Notes: generated by a model not told the origin, from the sequence alone. 64,000 nucleotides of DNA from Methanolapillus ohkumae (GCF_032594355.1 NZ_CP131061.1:620001-684000); one strand, 5' to 3'; positions 54,756 through 63,851 are shown, counted from the first letter of the stretch. Made by a program: numbers and translations.

Positions 54756-55907
54756 TTAAAATTTTGCCAATTCATAATTTGTGCTTCTGCCTCTGGCCGC
54801 CTCTTTTATTAAAATTCCTTTTTCGATTAAATCTTGAATGTCCCGAAGCGCCGTATCATTGGAACACTTCGCGATTTTTGCCCATTTGGAGGTTTGAAGC
54901 TTTCCGTCAAAACCATCCAAGAGTTTGTTGATCATCAGCCTCTGTCGTTCATTCATCAACGTTTCTTTATGAATGGTCCAAAACTCGGATTTTTTAAAAA
55001 TTTGGTTCAAAACGCTTTCCGCAGATAATAGCGCCCGCTCCAAACAATTCAAAAACCATTCCAGCCAAAGTGTGATATCCAAATCTTTTGAATTTTCAAG
55101 AACGGAATAATACATTTTTCGTTCCTTTAAGATTTGAGTGGACATACTGTAAAACCGATCGGCACTGCCATCGGAGCGTGCCAGCAGCATATCTGAAATC
55201 GCCCGCGCCACCCGCCCGTTTCCATCGTCAAACGGATGGATGACGACAAACCAAAGATGAGCAACACCGGCCTTGATGACCGGATCCATTTCCTTTTGGC
55301 CGCTTTTGTGATTTGTTTCATGACTACTTTCATGACCACTCTCATGGTTGAGCCAATTCAGGAATTTTTCCATTTCCGCGGGGATATTGGCGGCGTCCGG
55401 CGCTTTAAAATGAACTTTTTGTTTGCCGGCCGGACCCGAAACAATTTGCATTGGTCCATATTCATCTTTTCGCCAATTTCCAACCGTTATCGGATAAATT
55501 CCACTTTTTCCAGCCGGAAATAAAGAGGTGTGCCAACTAAAAAGACGGTCGGTTGTCAGCTGCATTTGATAATTTTGGGTAGCATCCAGCATCATGTCCA
55601 CCACGCCATCCACGGTCCGGTTGGAGGACATTTTTTCCGGAATATCAATTCCCAACCGTTTAGCAACAGATGAGCGGACTTGATCCGGATTTAAATATTC
55701 TCCTTCAATTTCCGAGGATTTGAGAACGTCAAGTGTCAGTGTCAAAAGAACAGCGTCCGCTTTGAGTGAAAAACCCAAGGAAATCATTTTTCCGAAAAGT
55801 TTTCCCTGCAAATTCCGGACGCGTCCGAGAACGGGAAGAAGATGCCCCTCATTCCAAGTAAAAGACGGCCAGTTCTTTTTTTCATAAATATACGATTCAA
55901 AAGACAT
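54756..55907 (-). CDS. Fic-family AMP transferase
   Basis: 383 residues. The catalytic motif HPFDDGNGRVAR is at 224-235. An inhibitory helix of the (S/T)xxxE(G/N) type is present as SSEIEG at 64-69, so the protein is a self-inhibited class II Fic that should AMPylate itself or another protein. The N-terminus (DUF4172-like) carries WPSFTWNEG. The C-terminal 80 residues form a winged helix (LQTSKWAKIAKCSNDTALRDI). A His/Glu/Ser-rich loop (HESGHESSHETNHKSGQKE) is inserted before the Fic core. Two palindromes flank its TATA box, suggesting autoregulation. Confidence 0.93.
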   Translation of the reverse strand: MSFESYIYEKKNWPSFTWNEGHLLPVLGRVRNLQGKLFGKMISLGFSLKADAVLLTLTLDVLKSSEIEGEYLNPDQVRSSVAKRLGIDIPEKMSSNRTVDGVVDMMLDATQNYQMQLTTDRLFSWHTSLFPAGKSGIYPITVGNWRKDEYGPMQIVSGPAGKQKVHFKAPDAANIPAEMEKFLNWLNHESGHESSHETNHKSGQKEMDPVIKAGVAHLWFVVIHPFDDGNGRVARAISDMLLARSDGSADRFYSMSTQILKERKMYYSVLENSKDLDITLWLEWFLNCLERALLSAESVLNQIFKKSEFWTIHKETLMNERQRLMINKLLDGFDGKLQTSKWAKIAKCSNDTALRDIQDLIEKGILIKEAARGRSTNYELAKF

Positions 55908-55951
55908 AATTTTCATTCTTTTGCGGTAAATCAAATAAATTATTCTCCATT

Positions 55952-55976
55952 ATTCACCGCACATTATGCGGTGAAT
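55952..55976. promoter_or_regulatory. Operator palindrome 1 of fic
   Basis: ATTCACCGCA, 5-base centre, TGCGGTGAAT, a perfect 10-bp inverted repeat. It lies where transcription of fic would start, 25-30 bases from the TATA-like ATATATAAATTA. A further half site (TTGCGGTAAAT) is at 55921. Confidence 0.75.
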
Positions 55977-55990
55977 ATATAAATTATTTG
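55974..55990 (-). promoter_or_regulatory. TATA box of fic
   Basis: Minus strand reads AATTTATATATTC, between the two palindromes and about 75 bases before the fic ATG. Confidence 0.6.
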
Positions 55991-56010
55991 CCGCATTTTG
56001 TGCGGTGAAT
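55987..56010. promoter_or_regulatory. Operator palindrome 2 of fic
   Basis: TTGCCGCA, centre TTTTG, TGCGGTGAAT. It shares the half site TGCGGTGAAT with palindrome 1; centre-to-centre spacing is about 34 bp. It overlaps the position of the BRE next to the TATA box. Confidence 0.7.
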
Positions 56011-56183
56011 AAAATGGACAGTTGCTATGATAACATTTGTCTGATTTTGAAAATGGGTTTAACAATTGGGTGGAGGCGTTCTTTAATTTCATAACTTCTT
56101 AGAAATCATGAAGTTCTGCCCTTCTTGGAAGCGAGATTGTGGGATATGTCGGCTGCCTTCGCGCTATTAAAAGATTTCTGATT

Positions 56184-56285
56184 TTATACCCAATCGGGTT
56201 CAAAAATTGAAAAATCATCAAAATTATACCTTTTTGGGTATATTTTGATGTGTATTCTGAAATCTACATCAAATCGGGTATAATT
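56184..56285. promoter_or_regulatory. Cluster of GGGTATA operator-like sites
   Basis: Three related sites: TTATACCCAATCGGGTT (56184-56200), a long palindrome CATCAAAATTATACC, spacer, GGGTATATTTTGATG (56216-56250), and CATCAAATCGGGTATAATTT (56266-56285). The shared element is TATACC...GGGTATA. No regulator gene is next to it. Confidence 0.55.
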
Positions 56286-56380
56286 TAAAAAAGAAATACG
56301 AAAATGAAATACGAATATGAAATGTGAAAATGAAATACGAAAATGAAACTCAACCTCAAAAAAAGTTCTATTTTTGCAGT

Positions 56381-56420
56381 TTGCGGTAGCATGCGCACGT
56401 TATTGCAACAAATTTTAAAA
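56381..56420. repeat. Dispersed TAACGCGCGC element, diverged copy
   Basis: TTGCGGTAGCATGCGCACGT followed by TATTGCAACAAATTTTAAAA. Same layout as the copy at 44741 with several changes. Confidence 0.45.
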
Positions 56421-56567
56421 AATAAAAGCAAAATCAGCAGGTCCAAATTGAATTGATTTTATGTGAAGTTCTGCACCCTGTTTTAGTTTTATAGTCGGCT
56501 GCACTCTGTTTATGATTATGAAACTGCTGCTCACTTCTCGCCTGTCCATCTATTCTTGTGAACAAAT

Positions 56568-56608
56568 CCGATCTCAATCAGATGCGCTCGCGCATCTGAT
56601 TGAATCGG
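56568..56608. terminator. GATGCG-stem hairpin
   Basis: CAATCAGATGCG, loop CTCG, CGCATCTGATTG, extended by CCGAT/ATCGG on the outside. It lies about 200 bases past the acyl-CoA synthetase stop. Confidence 0.5.
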
Positions 56609-56755
56609 GAGATTTTCTTTGAATTGGATTTGCAGTCCATCATTCAAAATTTTCGCCCTGAATTTTTTGGGGGTTTGTTTGAAATGAAAATAAAGGAATG
56701 AAAAAAAACGAATTGAAAAAAAATCAACCATTGGTTTTGAAAAACTTTAAAAAAT

Positions 56756-56785
56756 CTGCTGTCATAACGCGCGCAGCGGCGGCAT
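56756..56785. repeat. Dispersed TAACGCGCGC element, copy
   Basis: CTGCTGTCATAACGCGCGCA then GCGGCGGCAT, 27 bases after the acyl-CoA synthetase stop. Core intact. Confidence 0.6.
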
Positions 56786-56811
56786 AAAATAAAAAGAAAG
56801 AAGGAATTGCT

Positions 56812-58488
56812 TTAGATCACTTCAATTCCCTGTTTTTTGCACAATTCCAAACTCATTTCCCGAAGTTTGTATTTTTGAATTTTTCCGCTTCCGGTCATGG
56901 GGAAAGCATCCAGGAAAAAGACATACTTGGGGATTTTGTAGCGTGCGATTTGACCGCGGCAGAAGTCTTGGACATCTTCCGCTTTCATCGTGACGCCTTC
57001 ATGCAAAATAATGAACGCGCCAACCGCTTCGCCATATTTTTCCGACGGCACGCCCGCCACTTGAACATCTTTAATGCCGGGCATCTTGTACAGGAATTCT
57101 TCTATTTCGCGCGGATAAATATTCTCTCCGCCCCGAATAATCATGTCTTTGATCCGGCCGGTAATTTGGAAGTTGCCGTTTTCATCCATAATTCCCAAAT
57201 CTCCGGAATGAAGGAATCCGTTTTCATCAACGGCTTCTTTTGTCGCTTCCTCGTTTTTGTAATAGCCTTTCATAATCAAATAGCCGCGACAACACATTTC
57301 TCCCTGAACACCCGGCGGACATTCTGTATTCGTTTGCGGGTCCAACACTTTGACTTCCGTAAATTCAAACGGACGGCCGACTGTTGTGTACCGCACATCG
57401 GCGGAATCGTCAATCCGGGTGTGTGTCATGCCCGGCGAAGATTCCGTCAGGCCGTAAACGCTTGTGATTTTCAAATGCATCTTCTCGCTCACTTTGCGCA
57501 TGAGTTCAATTGGGCAGAGGGAGCCGGCCATGATTCCTGTCCGAAGGCTGGTTAAATCAAACATGTCAAACATCGGATGATTGAGTTCGGAAATAAACAT
57601 CGTCGGAACGCCGTAAAGTGCCGTACATCGCTCCTTATGAATGGAAGCCAGCGTGAGAAGCGGGTCGAATTTTTCAATCATCACTTGTGTGCAGCCGTGC
57701 GTCAAGCAATTCATGGTCGCAAGCACCACACCGAAACAATGGAAAAGCGGAACGCAAACGCAAAGCTTATCGTTTTGCGTAAACCGCATGTGTTCGCCCG
57801 CCAAGTAGCCGTTGTTTGCGATATTGTGGTGGGACAGCATCACGCCTTTTGGAAAACCGGTAGTTCCGGAGGTGTATTGCATGTTGACCACATCGTGGCA
57901 ATTCACTTCGGATTTGGCTTTTTCCAAAACAGCGTCCCCGACATTGTTGCCCAAAAGCAAAATTTCAGCAGTATTGTACATGCCGCGGTGTTTTTCATGA
58001 CCGATGTAAATCACATTTTTCATGTGCGGGAACCGTTCGCTTTTCAAGTGCCCGCGTTGGCAGGTTTTGAGTTCCGGCAGCATGTTGTAGGTCATTTGAA
58101 CATAGTCGCCGTCAAACGTTCCGTCAATAATGCACAGGGTATGCATGTCGGAATTCTCCACCAGATATTCTAATTCATGCTGCTTGTAGCTGGTATTTAC
58201 GGTAATGCACACCGCGCCGATTTTGGCGCACGCGTACAGAAATGTCAGCCAGTCGGGAACGTTGGTTGCCCAAAGTCCCACATGATATCCTTTTTGAACG
58301 CCGATTGCCAAGAGTCCTTTGGCCATGTTGTCGACGCGCTTGTTAAAATCTTTCCAGGTAAATCTCAAATCACGGTCGGAATAGACAATATATTCTCTGT
58401 CCGGCGTTTCTTGGGCCCAATATTCGAGCCATTCTCCGAGCGTCCGGTCAGAAAGCATAAGCCCATTCTGATTTCTTGTGTCTGTCAT
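56812..58488 (-). CDS. AMP-forming acyl-CoA synthetase
   Basis: 558 residues, ANL superfamily. AMP-binding P-loop YTSGTTGFPKGVMLS, then VYGLTESSPG, GYYKNEEAT, HSGDLGIMDENGNFQITGR and the catalytic lysine in TGSGKIQKYKLRE. It activates a fatty or other organic acid to its CoA ester; the acid is not evident. In an archaeon without fatty-acid membranes, a substrate taken from the surroundings is plausible. It follows the XRE-cupin gene by 51 bases and is probably in its operon. Confidence 0.92.
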   Translation of the reverse strand: MTDTRNQNGLMLSDRTLGEWLEYWAQETPDREYIVYSDRDLRFTWKDFNKRVDNMAKGLLAIGVQKGYHVGLWATNVPDWLTFLYACAKIGAVCITVNTSYKQHELEYLVENSDMHTLCIIDGTFDGDYVQMTYNMLPELKTCQRGHLKSERFPHMKNVIYIGHEKHRGMYNTAEILLLGNNVGDAVLEKAKSEVNCHDVVNMQYTSGTTGFPKGVMLSHHNIANNGYLAGEHMRFTQNDKLCVCVPLFHCFGVVLATMNCLTHGCTQVMIEKFDPLLTLASIHKERCTALYGVPTMFISELNHPMFDMFDLTSLRTGIMAGSLCPIELMRKVSEKMHLKITSVYGLTESSPGMTHTRIDDSADVRYTTVGRPFEFTEVKVLDPQTNTECPPGVQGEMCCRGYLIMKGYYKNEEATKEAVDENGFLHSGDLGIMDENGNFQITGRIKDMIIRGGENIYPREIEEFLYKMPGIKDVQVAGVPSEKYGEAVGAFIILHEGVTMKAEDVQDFCRGQIARYKIPKYVFFLDAFPMTGSGKIQKYKLREMSLELCKKQGIEVI

Positions 58489-58539
58489 ATCTCATTACTC
58501 CGTCTGCTTTTTTGTGCCGATTTTTTGGGTGACGTTATT

Positions 58540-59121
58540 TTACATTGGAGCGTACACAACGGCCAAAATTTTCGCGCCGGTCTCGTCGGCCGCGCACACC
58601 AAATGGTTCACAATGGAATCATAATAGATGCTGTCGCCTTCTTCCAAAATGAACGTATTTTGACCGTAAATGATTTTGACAAATCCTTCCAGAACATAAA
58701 TAAATTCTTCACCCTCATGGGCGGAAACCGCCAATTTGGATTCGTCCGCCGGATTGATTTCAACAATGAATGGCTCCATGCTGCGCCCGGTTTTTTGCGG
58801 GGCAAGCGCAAAGAAATTGTTGTGGGATTTGGCATGCTTTTCCGTATTGGAATTTGACGTTTGAATGCTTTCATTGGCTTTGTTTTTTCGGGTGATTGCG
58901 GGCCCTAAGTTGTCCGAATCATCCAAAAACGTGCCGAGGCGGACGCCGAGAACACGCGCAATTTTAATGAGCGGTGCCAGTGATGGAATGTTGGTGTTGT
59001 CTTCAATCGCCGTCACTTGAACCAAATCCAAACCACTTCTTTTGGCCAGTTCCTCTTGCGTTATTTTTTGCGATTCACGAATCGCTTTTATTTTTGTTCC
59101 GATATTTTCAGTCATAGTCAT
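58540..59121 (-). CDS. XRE-family regulator with cupin domain
   Basis: About 193 residues. The N-terminal helix-turn-helix (TQEELAKRSGLDLVQVTAIE) is followed, after an Asn/Ser/Lys linker, by a cupin domain (HEGEEFIYVLEGFVKIIYGQ, LEEGDSIYYDSIVNHLV) that would bind a small ligand. It lies directly upstream of the acyl-CoA synthetase and probably controls it. Start: ATG 59121 or 59115; GGATGA overlaps. The frame is open far upstream into ahcY, which I take as chance. Confidence 0.88.
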   Translation of the reverse strand: MTMTENIGTKIKAIRESQKITQEELAKRSGLDLVQVTAIEDNTNIPSLAPLIKIARVLGVRLGTFLDDSDNLGPAITRKNKANESIQTSNSNTEKHAKSHNNFFALAPQKTGRSMEPFIVEINPADESKLAVSAHEGEEFIYVLEGFVKIIYGQNTFILEEGDSIYYDSIVNHLVCAADETGAKILAVVYAPM

Positions 59122-59221
59122 CCGCTGATTATTGATTTTTTTTTGAAATAATGTCTTTGAAAATATTTTACATTTAAGACTTGTATTTTGATTGTTGATG
59201 GATTGGTTGGGTTTTTCGCTC

Positions 59222-60466
59222 TCAAGTTCCGGCTTCCCAGTCATCCGTGTAGCATTTTTGTTTGTCGCTGAGCCGGTCAATTTCAACATCCATGGATCTT
59301 AATTTGAGAAGCGCGATCCGTTCGTCAATTTCCGCCGGTACTTTGTGGACGCCGTGTTTTAATTTATTTTCCGCAATGTACCGGACGCCTAAGGCCTGGT
59401 TGGCAAAACTCATGTCCATGACTTCCGCCGGATGACCGTCGCCGGCCGCTAAATTCACCAGTCGTCCTTCCGCCAGCACATTTATTTTTTTACCGCTGCC
59501 ATTGAGTGTGTATTCCCTAATGTTTTTCCGGACGGTTTTTACGCCGGAAGATAATTTTTCCAGACCCGGTAAATCAATTTCCACATTAAAGTGGCCGGCG
59601 TTGGCTAAAATCGCGCCGGATTTCATGAGCGGGAAATGCGCGCCGGAAATCACATCGCAGTTACCGGTGGTGGTCACAAAAATGTCACCGATTTTGGCAG
59701 CGTCCGCCATCGGCATCACGCGGCAGCCGTCCATCCGGGCTTCCAGCGCACGCACCGGATTGATTTCCGTCACAACAACTTCCGCTCCAAGCCCGGCCGC
59801 ACGCATGGCAATTCCCCGCCCGCACCAGCCATAACCGCCGACGACAACTGTTTTTCCGGCAACCAACAGATTGGTGGTTCGCATGATTCCATCCCAAGCG
59901 GATTGTCCGGTTCCGTAGCGGTTGTCAAACAAAAATTTGGTTTGTGCGTCGTTGACCGCAAGGACGGCCATTTCAAGCGCTCCTTCTTTTTCCATGGCCA
60001 AAAGGCGGTGGATTCCGGTTGTGGTTTCCTCGCATCCGCCGACAATTTTTGGGAGAAGGTCGCGCCGCTCTTTGTGAAGTTTAAAAATCAAGTCGGCGCC
60101 GTCATCAATGGTGATGTCGGGCGCAATGTCAAGTACCTGGTCGATCGCTTCATAATATTCGGATGTGCTGCAATCATATTTGGCAAAGCAGGAAATACCG
60201 GGAAGGTTCCCAAGTGCCTGCGCCACGTCGTCTTGGGTGCTGAGGGGATTGCATCCCGTAATTGCAACGGTTGCGCCGCCGGCTGCCAAAGTTTCAACCA
60301 AGACCGCGGTTTTGGCTTCCACGTGAAGGGCCATTGCAATCTTTTTTCCTTTCAGCGGTTTTTTCGCGGCAAATTCCTGCCGGATTTGTTCCAGAACCGG
60401 CATATGATTCTTTGCCCATTCCATTTTTTGGGTTCCGGATTCTAAGAGTTCCTTGTTTGATAACAT
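59222..60466 (-). CDS. ahcY: Adenosylhomocysteinase
   Basis: 415 residues. NAD-dependent cleavage of S-adenosylhomocysteine (in several methanogens rather S-inosylhomocysteine). MALHVEAKTAVLVETL, NDAQTKFLFDNRYGTGQS and the NAD loop VVGGYGWCGRGIAMRAAGLGA are diagnostic; the C-terminus lacks the bacterial extension. GAGGGG before ATG 60466 is a strong ribosome site. The frame remains open 61 codons upstream but this is low-complexity. Confidence 0.96.
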   Translation of the reverse strand: MLSNKELLESGTQKMEWAKNHMPVLEQIRQEFAAKKPLKGKKIAMALHVEAKTAVLVETLAAGGATVAITGCNPLSTQDDVAQALGNLPGISCFAKYDCSTSEYYEAIDQVLDIAPDITIDDGADLIFKLHKERRDLLPKIVGGCEETTTGIHRLLAMEKEGALEMAVLAVNDAQTKFLFDNRYGTGQSAWDGIMRTTNLLVAGKTVVVGGYGWCGRGIAMRAAGLGAEVVVTEINPVRALEARMDGCRVMPMADAAKIGDIFVTTTGNCDVISGAHFPLMKSGAILANAGHFNVEIDLPGLEKLSSGVKTVRKNIREYTLNGSGKKINVLAEGRLVNLAAGDGHPAEVMDMSFANQALGVRYIAENKLKHGVHKVPAEIDERIALLKLRSMDVEIDRLSDKQKCYTDDWEAGT

Positions 60467-61056
60467 CTTTTTCCCCTCAATAATTTGTAAATTTATTGTT
60501 GATTTGTTGTTAATTTGAGGGAAATTGTATTGATGATATAAATAATCCATGAACAAATTACAGGAATATAAAAAAGAAAGAATATTTTTTAAAAAATGAG
60601 GATACAAAAATAAACAAGAAAACAAGAATATAAGAATACAAGAATACAAGAATACAAAAAAATAACAAACTTTACAGTTTGCTGCATCTGTTTCTAATTA
60701 TGCAACTTGCTGCGTCTGTCTCTGATTTTGCAGTTTGCGTTTATCTGTTTCTAAACTTTCAGTTGCTGCGTCTGTTTCTAAATTTTCAGTTGCTGCATCT
60801 GTTTCTAAATTTTCAGTTTGCTGCATCTGTTTATTAATTTACGGTTGCTGCAATTCACAACAATCTGCAAAATCAGACGCTTTAGCGTCTGATTTTGCAT
60901 GACGGCATGCACGAAAAAATTAGAATTAGAATCGAAGAGAATTAGAATCGAAGAGAATTAGAATCGAAGAGAATTAGAATCGAAGAGAATTAAATTGAAA
61001 AGTAGAGTTAAAATGAAAGTAAAAATGAAAGTAAAAATGAAAAAAGAAAGAGGGAA
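60467..61056. other. Non-coding region of repeats and a hairpin
   Basis: 590 bases. Holds AAGAATAC repeats (60615-60660), four to five units of about 37 bp built on TTTCAGTTGCTGCATCTGTT (60670-60845), a perfect hairpin (60866-60899), five copies of 16-bp GAATTAGAATCGAAGA (60921-60992) and a GAAAGTAAAAAT array. No gene seen. Confidence 0.7.
60866..60899. terminator. Perfect GACGCT-stem hairpin
   Basis: TGCAAAATCAGACGCT, loop TT, AGCGTCTGATTTTGCA, 16 bp without mismatch. It lies about 160 bases past the pirin gene stop. Confidence 0.55.
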
Positions 61057-61908
61057 TTATTTGTGTTTCACAAATGTTCCGCGGTCAAGCTCGTAAAACG
61101 CAAATTCAAGTTCCTCTCTCGTGTTCATCACAATCGGTCCGCCCCACGCCACCGGTTCTTTTAAGGGTTTTCCGGTAAGAAGAATGAACCGGACCCCGGA
61201 TTTGCCGGCCGTTACCTCAAAAATGTCGTTGTTGTCAAACAAAACAGCGCTTTTTTCCAAAACCGTCAGCTTGTTTTCGCCGGCATCCAAAAATTCGGCA
61301 CCTCCTTCTAAAATATAAATGAAAAGCGTGTCCGTGGGATTCGTTTTCCATTTCCAAGATTGAGCGGGTGGAATAGAAACGTCCAAATAATTAATCGGAA
61401 CATAATCCGCTTGCATCGCTCCCTTTTTGTTGCCGTATTCGCCGGCCAAAATTTTTACCGTCATGCCGTTTTCCACAACCATCGGAATTAAATCGTGTGT
61501 CAGATTCCGATATTTCGGGTCCGTCATTTTGTCCCGGGCCGGAAGATTCACCCAAAGCTGGCAGCCCAGCATCCGGTCAGCCGGTTTTGGCATCTCCTGA
61601 TGAATTATTCCGCTGCCGGCCGTCATCCATTGACAATCGCCGCCGCCAATAACTCCTTTATTTTTCAGGCTGTCCTCATGCTCCACCTTTCCGGAAATCA
61701 AATACGTCACTGTTTCAATTCCGCGATGCGGATGATGCGGAAATCCCAAAATGTAATCGTCCGGATTTTTGGAATCAAAAGCGTCCAGCATCAAAAACGG
61801 GTCAAAGTCGGCAACATCCTTGTGTCCGACAACGCGAACCAATTTCACACCGGCCCCATCAATTTGATGGGTTCCCCGAATGATTTTCTTTATTTTTCGA
61901 ACCGGCAT
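61057..61908 (-). CDS. Pirin-family protein
   Basis: 283 residues, two cupin barrels. Metal ligands are in FPHHPHRGIETVTYL and GIIHQEMP. It may act as a quercetinase-like or redox-sensing protein; its role in archaea is not known. GAGGAGG is a strong ribosome site before ATG, and minus-strand AAATATATATATACC upstream is the TATA box. Pirins are widespread in bacteria, so horizontal gain is possible. Confidence 0.93.
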   Translation of the reverse strand: MPVRKIKKIIRGTHQIDGAGVKLVRVVGHKDVADFDPFLMLDAFDSKNPDDYILGFPHHPHRGIETVTYLISGKVEHEDSLKNKGVIGGGDCQWMTAGSGIIHQEMPKPADRMLGCQLWVNLPARDKMTDPKYRNLTHDLIPMVVENGMTVKILAGEYGNKKGAMQADYVPINYLDVSIPPAQSWKWKTNPTDTLFIYILEGGAEFLDAGENKLTVLEKSAVLFDNNDIFEVTAGKSGVRFILLTGKPLKEPVAWGGPIVMNTREELEFAFYELDRGTFVKHK

Positions 61909-62212
61909 TAGAATTCCTCCTCAAAATGTAATTTAAATTATTAAATAAATAAAACAAATGAGGGGCGGACTGGTATATATATATTTTTAATTAAATGATT
62001 TTTTGTAGATATTTATCGAAAATAAGGAGGATGTCAAAAAAAGAAAAAAAATAAAAAAGAAAAAAAGAAAAAAAGAAAAAAGAAAAAAGAAAAAAGAAAA
62101 AAAGAAAAAAGAAAAAAGAAAAAAACGAATCCCGGTATTTTATAATTTTTAAAAAAATCGGGCACCATAACGTGTGCGCAGGCCGCCTCCGTAAAATATG
62201 CAAAAGTCAATT
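61909..62212. other. Pirin promoter, A-rich array and dispersed element
   Basis: TATATATATATTT at 61974-61986 is the pirin TATA region. 62037-62126 is an AAAAAGAAAAAAG array. A GC element is at 62158. No gene seen. Confidence 0.6.
62158..62195. repeat. Dispersed TAACGCGCGC element, copy
   Basis: TCGGGCACCATAACGTGTGC then GCAGGCCGCCTCCGTAAA, 18 bases after the rio2 stop. Core changed to ACGTGTGCGC. Confidence 0.5.
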
Positions 62213-63235
62213 TTATTCGTCTTCCAAATCTATTTCAAAATCAACTTCAGACTCAACATCAGATTCGGATTTAAACTCTTGCAATTCTTCTTCCGGCAAT
62301 TTCTCCTCCTCCGGGAATTCTTCTTTTAACTGGTCGATGTCAATCGCCACGCCTTTTTTGATTTCCGCCACAGTTTCGTCAATATCGCGTTCGATTTGGT
62401 ATTTTTTGGAAAAATGGTTGATGACGTTTTCGACGTCGCGCCGAAGAAGCTCATCCGCATGCGGGTGTGCAAGAGTGACGTATTGCGGCCAGTCGATGAT
62501 TTGAATGCCGTCTTCCGATACGAAAATATTGTATTCGCTCAAATCGTTGTGAATAATTCCTTTGGCGTAGACTAATTTCATTTGCCGGAGAATTTCGTCC
62601 AAGTACCAATCCGGATCCAAGACTTTTGTTTTGGAAAGTTCGCTTCCTTTGGCCACTTCCATCACAATCGTGTGCCGGTTTTGGTCAATGGGTTTTGGCA
62701 GGGAAACATCCGGCCAGAGTTTTTTCATGATTGTAAATTCGCGGTCGGCGGAAAGCCTTGCGGCATAAATCCATGAGAAATGTTCTTTTCCCGCCAAGTG
62801 TTCCCGCGTTCTTTTGACTTGCTTAAAGCTGGTCCGGCCTTCGCGGTGAAGTTTTAAAATGAAAGTTTCGGGGTCGGCGGCGGCAATCACCGGCTCTTTT
62901 TGAACTTCCATGACAACCGATTCTTTTCCAACGCCGATTTCATCGCCGATTGCGGAAAATGTCTTTCGCTGAACATAAGTGTGAAGCGCAAGCGCGTCAT
63001 ATGCCTCAAAATAAATCTTATAGCCTTCGTAAGGGTCAAGCGTCCCAATGACCATTTTTTTCCGGCGAAGCCACTCCAGCCGGTAGCGGAGTTTGTCCAG
63101 CGGAAGGCCGGCAAACCGTTGGATTTCTAAAAGCGGCACCCATTCAAAATCCCGCATTCCAAGTTCGATTCCGGCCAAAATCCGGAAATCCTTTTTCGTG
63201 AATTCCTTGAAAATTTTTAAGGTATCGTCAATCAT
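62213..63235 (-). CDS. rio2: RIO2-type serine/threonine kinase
   Basis: 340 residues. The N-terminal winged helix (DKLRYRLEWLRRKKMV) marks RIO2. The ATP loop is GDEIGVGKESVVMEV, catalytic loop HNDLSEYNIFV and metal loop IIDWPQYV. It acts in 40S/30S maturation alongside Nob1. The last 40 residues are strongly acidic (EEFPEEEKLPEEELQEF, EIDLEDE). The chosen ATG lacks a ribosome site but CTATATATTATC lies about 35 bases upstream, so the message is probably leaderless. Confidence 0.94.
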   Translation of the reverse strand: MIDDTLKIFKEFTKKDFRILAGIELGMRDFEWVPLLEIQRFAGLPLDKLRYRLEWLRRKKMVIGTLDPYEGYKIYFEAYDALALHTYVQRKTFSAIGDEIGVGKESVVMEVQKEPVIAAADPETFILKLHREGRTSFKQVKRTREHLAGKEHFSWIYAARLSADREFTIMKKLWPDVSLPKPIDQNRHTIVMEVAKGSELSKTKVLDPDWYLDEILRQMKLVYAKGIIHNDLSEYNIFVSEDGIQIIDWPQYVTLAHPHADELLRRDVENVINHFSKKYQIERDIDETVAEIKKGVAIDIDQLKEEFPEEEKLPEEELQEFKSESDVESEVDFEIDLEDE

Positions 63236-63314
63236 TTCAAAAGAGGAAGAAGCGGGATAATATATAGTTGTTTTTGGTGGAGAATAAAAAAACTGGAAAA
63301 TGAGGGGAAAGGTG

Positions 63315-63851
63315 TTATGAAAAAATCCATTTCTCTTTTTTAAAAAAATTTTGCAAACTAAAACATGGAACCGAATATTCTTGACAGATATTCGGTATTT
63401 TGGGAGCATTTTCTTTAAATTTTTCAGTGGTAACGACAGTTCCTTTTATGGAATAGGCTTTTGCAATAATAAATGGATCCGCTGCCGGGAGACCTTCTAA
63501 TATATTTTTCCGGTTGATTAATTGTCTTCCGGCTGGTTTTTTGAAAAGTTCCGCGATGAAATTAAACTCTTCCGGTATTGGTTCCAGAAAAATTCCGGAA
63601 TTTTTGTGAATCCAATTCGTCATTTTCGGAAGGTTGTTATGTTGAAGAAGTTCGTTTTTTGCTTCGGAAACGCTGATGATTTTTCCGTCTAAAACATATT
63701 CATTTACTTTTTTCCAAAGCCCCGGGAAAGTTTCCGAATAATAATTCCGAAATAATTGGCTGATGATGCTTGTGTCAAAAACGTAGATGTCATCGGCATC
63801 GAGATCATAGGAACGAATGGTTCGCTGTTTTGCCGGCTTTACTTGCGCCAT
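63315..63851 (-). CDS. PIN-domain protein (DUF4411-like)
   Basis: 178 residues. PIN acidic residues: YVFDTSIISQLF, SEAKNELLQ, AADPFIIAKAY, TTEKF. It resembles the DUF4411 PIN family, typically encoded after an ImmA/IrrE-like gene, as here. Likely an RNase toxin. GAGGTGG lies six bases before the ATG; a GTG three codons earlier is possible. Its start overlaps the end of the upstream gene. Confidence 0.8.
   Translation of the reverse strand: MAQVKPAKQRTIRSYDLDADDIYVFDTSIISQLFRNYYSETFPGLWKKVNEYVLDGKIISVSEAKNELLQHNNLPKMTNWIHKNSGIFLEPIPEEFNFIAELFKKPAGRQLINRKNILEGLPAADPFIIAKAYSIKGTVVTTEKFKENAPKIPNICQEYSVPCFSLQNFFKKEKWIFS

Larger units (their letters stand above)
55908..56811. other. Long regulatory/non-coding gap
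   Basis: 904 bases. It contains the Fic operators (55952-56010), a GGGTATA palindrome cluster (56184-56285), a GC element at 56381, a GACGCG-like hairpin (56568-56608) and another GC element at 56756. Short frames occur (for example 39 codons downstream of the GGGTATA palindrome on the minus strand) but none is supported. Confidence 0.6.

Noticed and set aside
56100..56216. 39-codon minus-strand frame beside the GGGTATA palindromes
   Set aside because: Has an ATG but no ribosome site or family; too short to support.
56531..56731. 66-codon minus-strand frame
   Set aside because: It spans a hairpin, is low-complexity at its start, and has no ribosome site.
60670..60845. CRISPR-like array of about 37-bp units
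   Set aside because: Units drift in sequence and abut each other without spacers; this is a degenerate tandem repeat.
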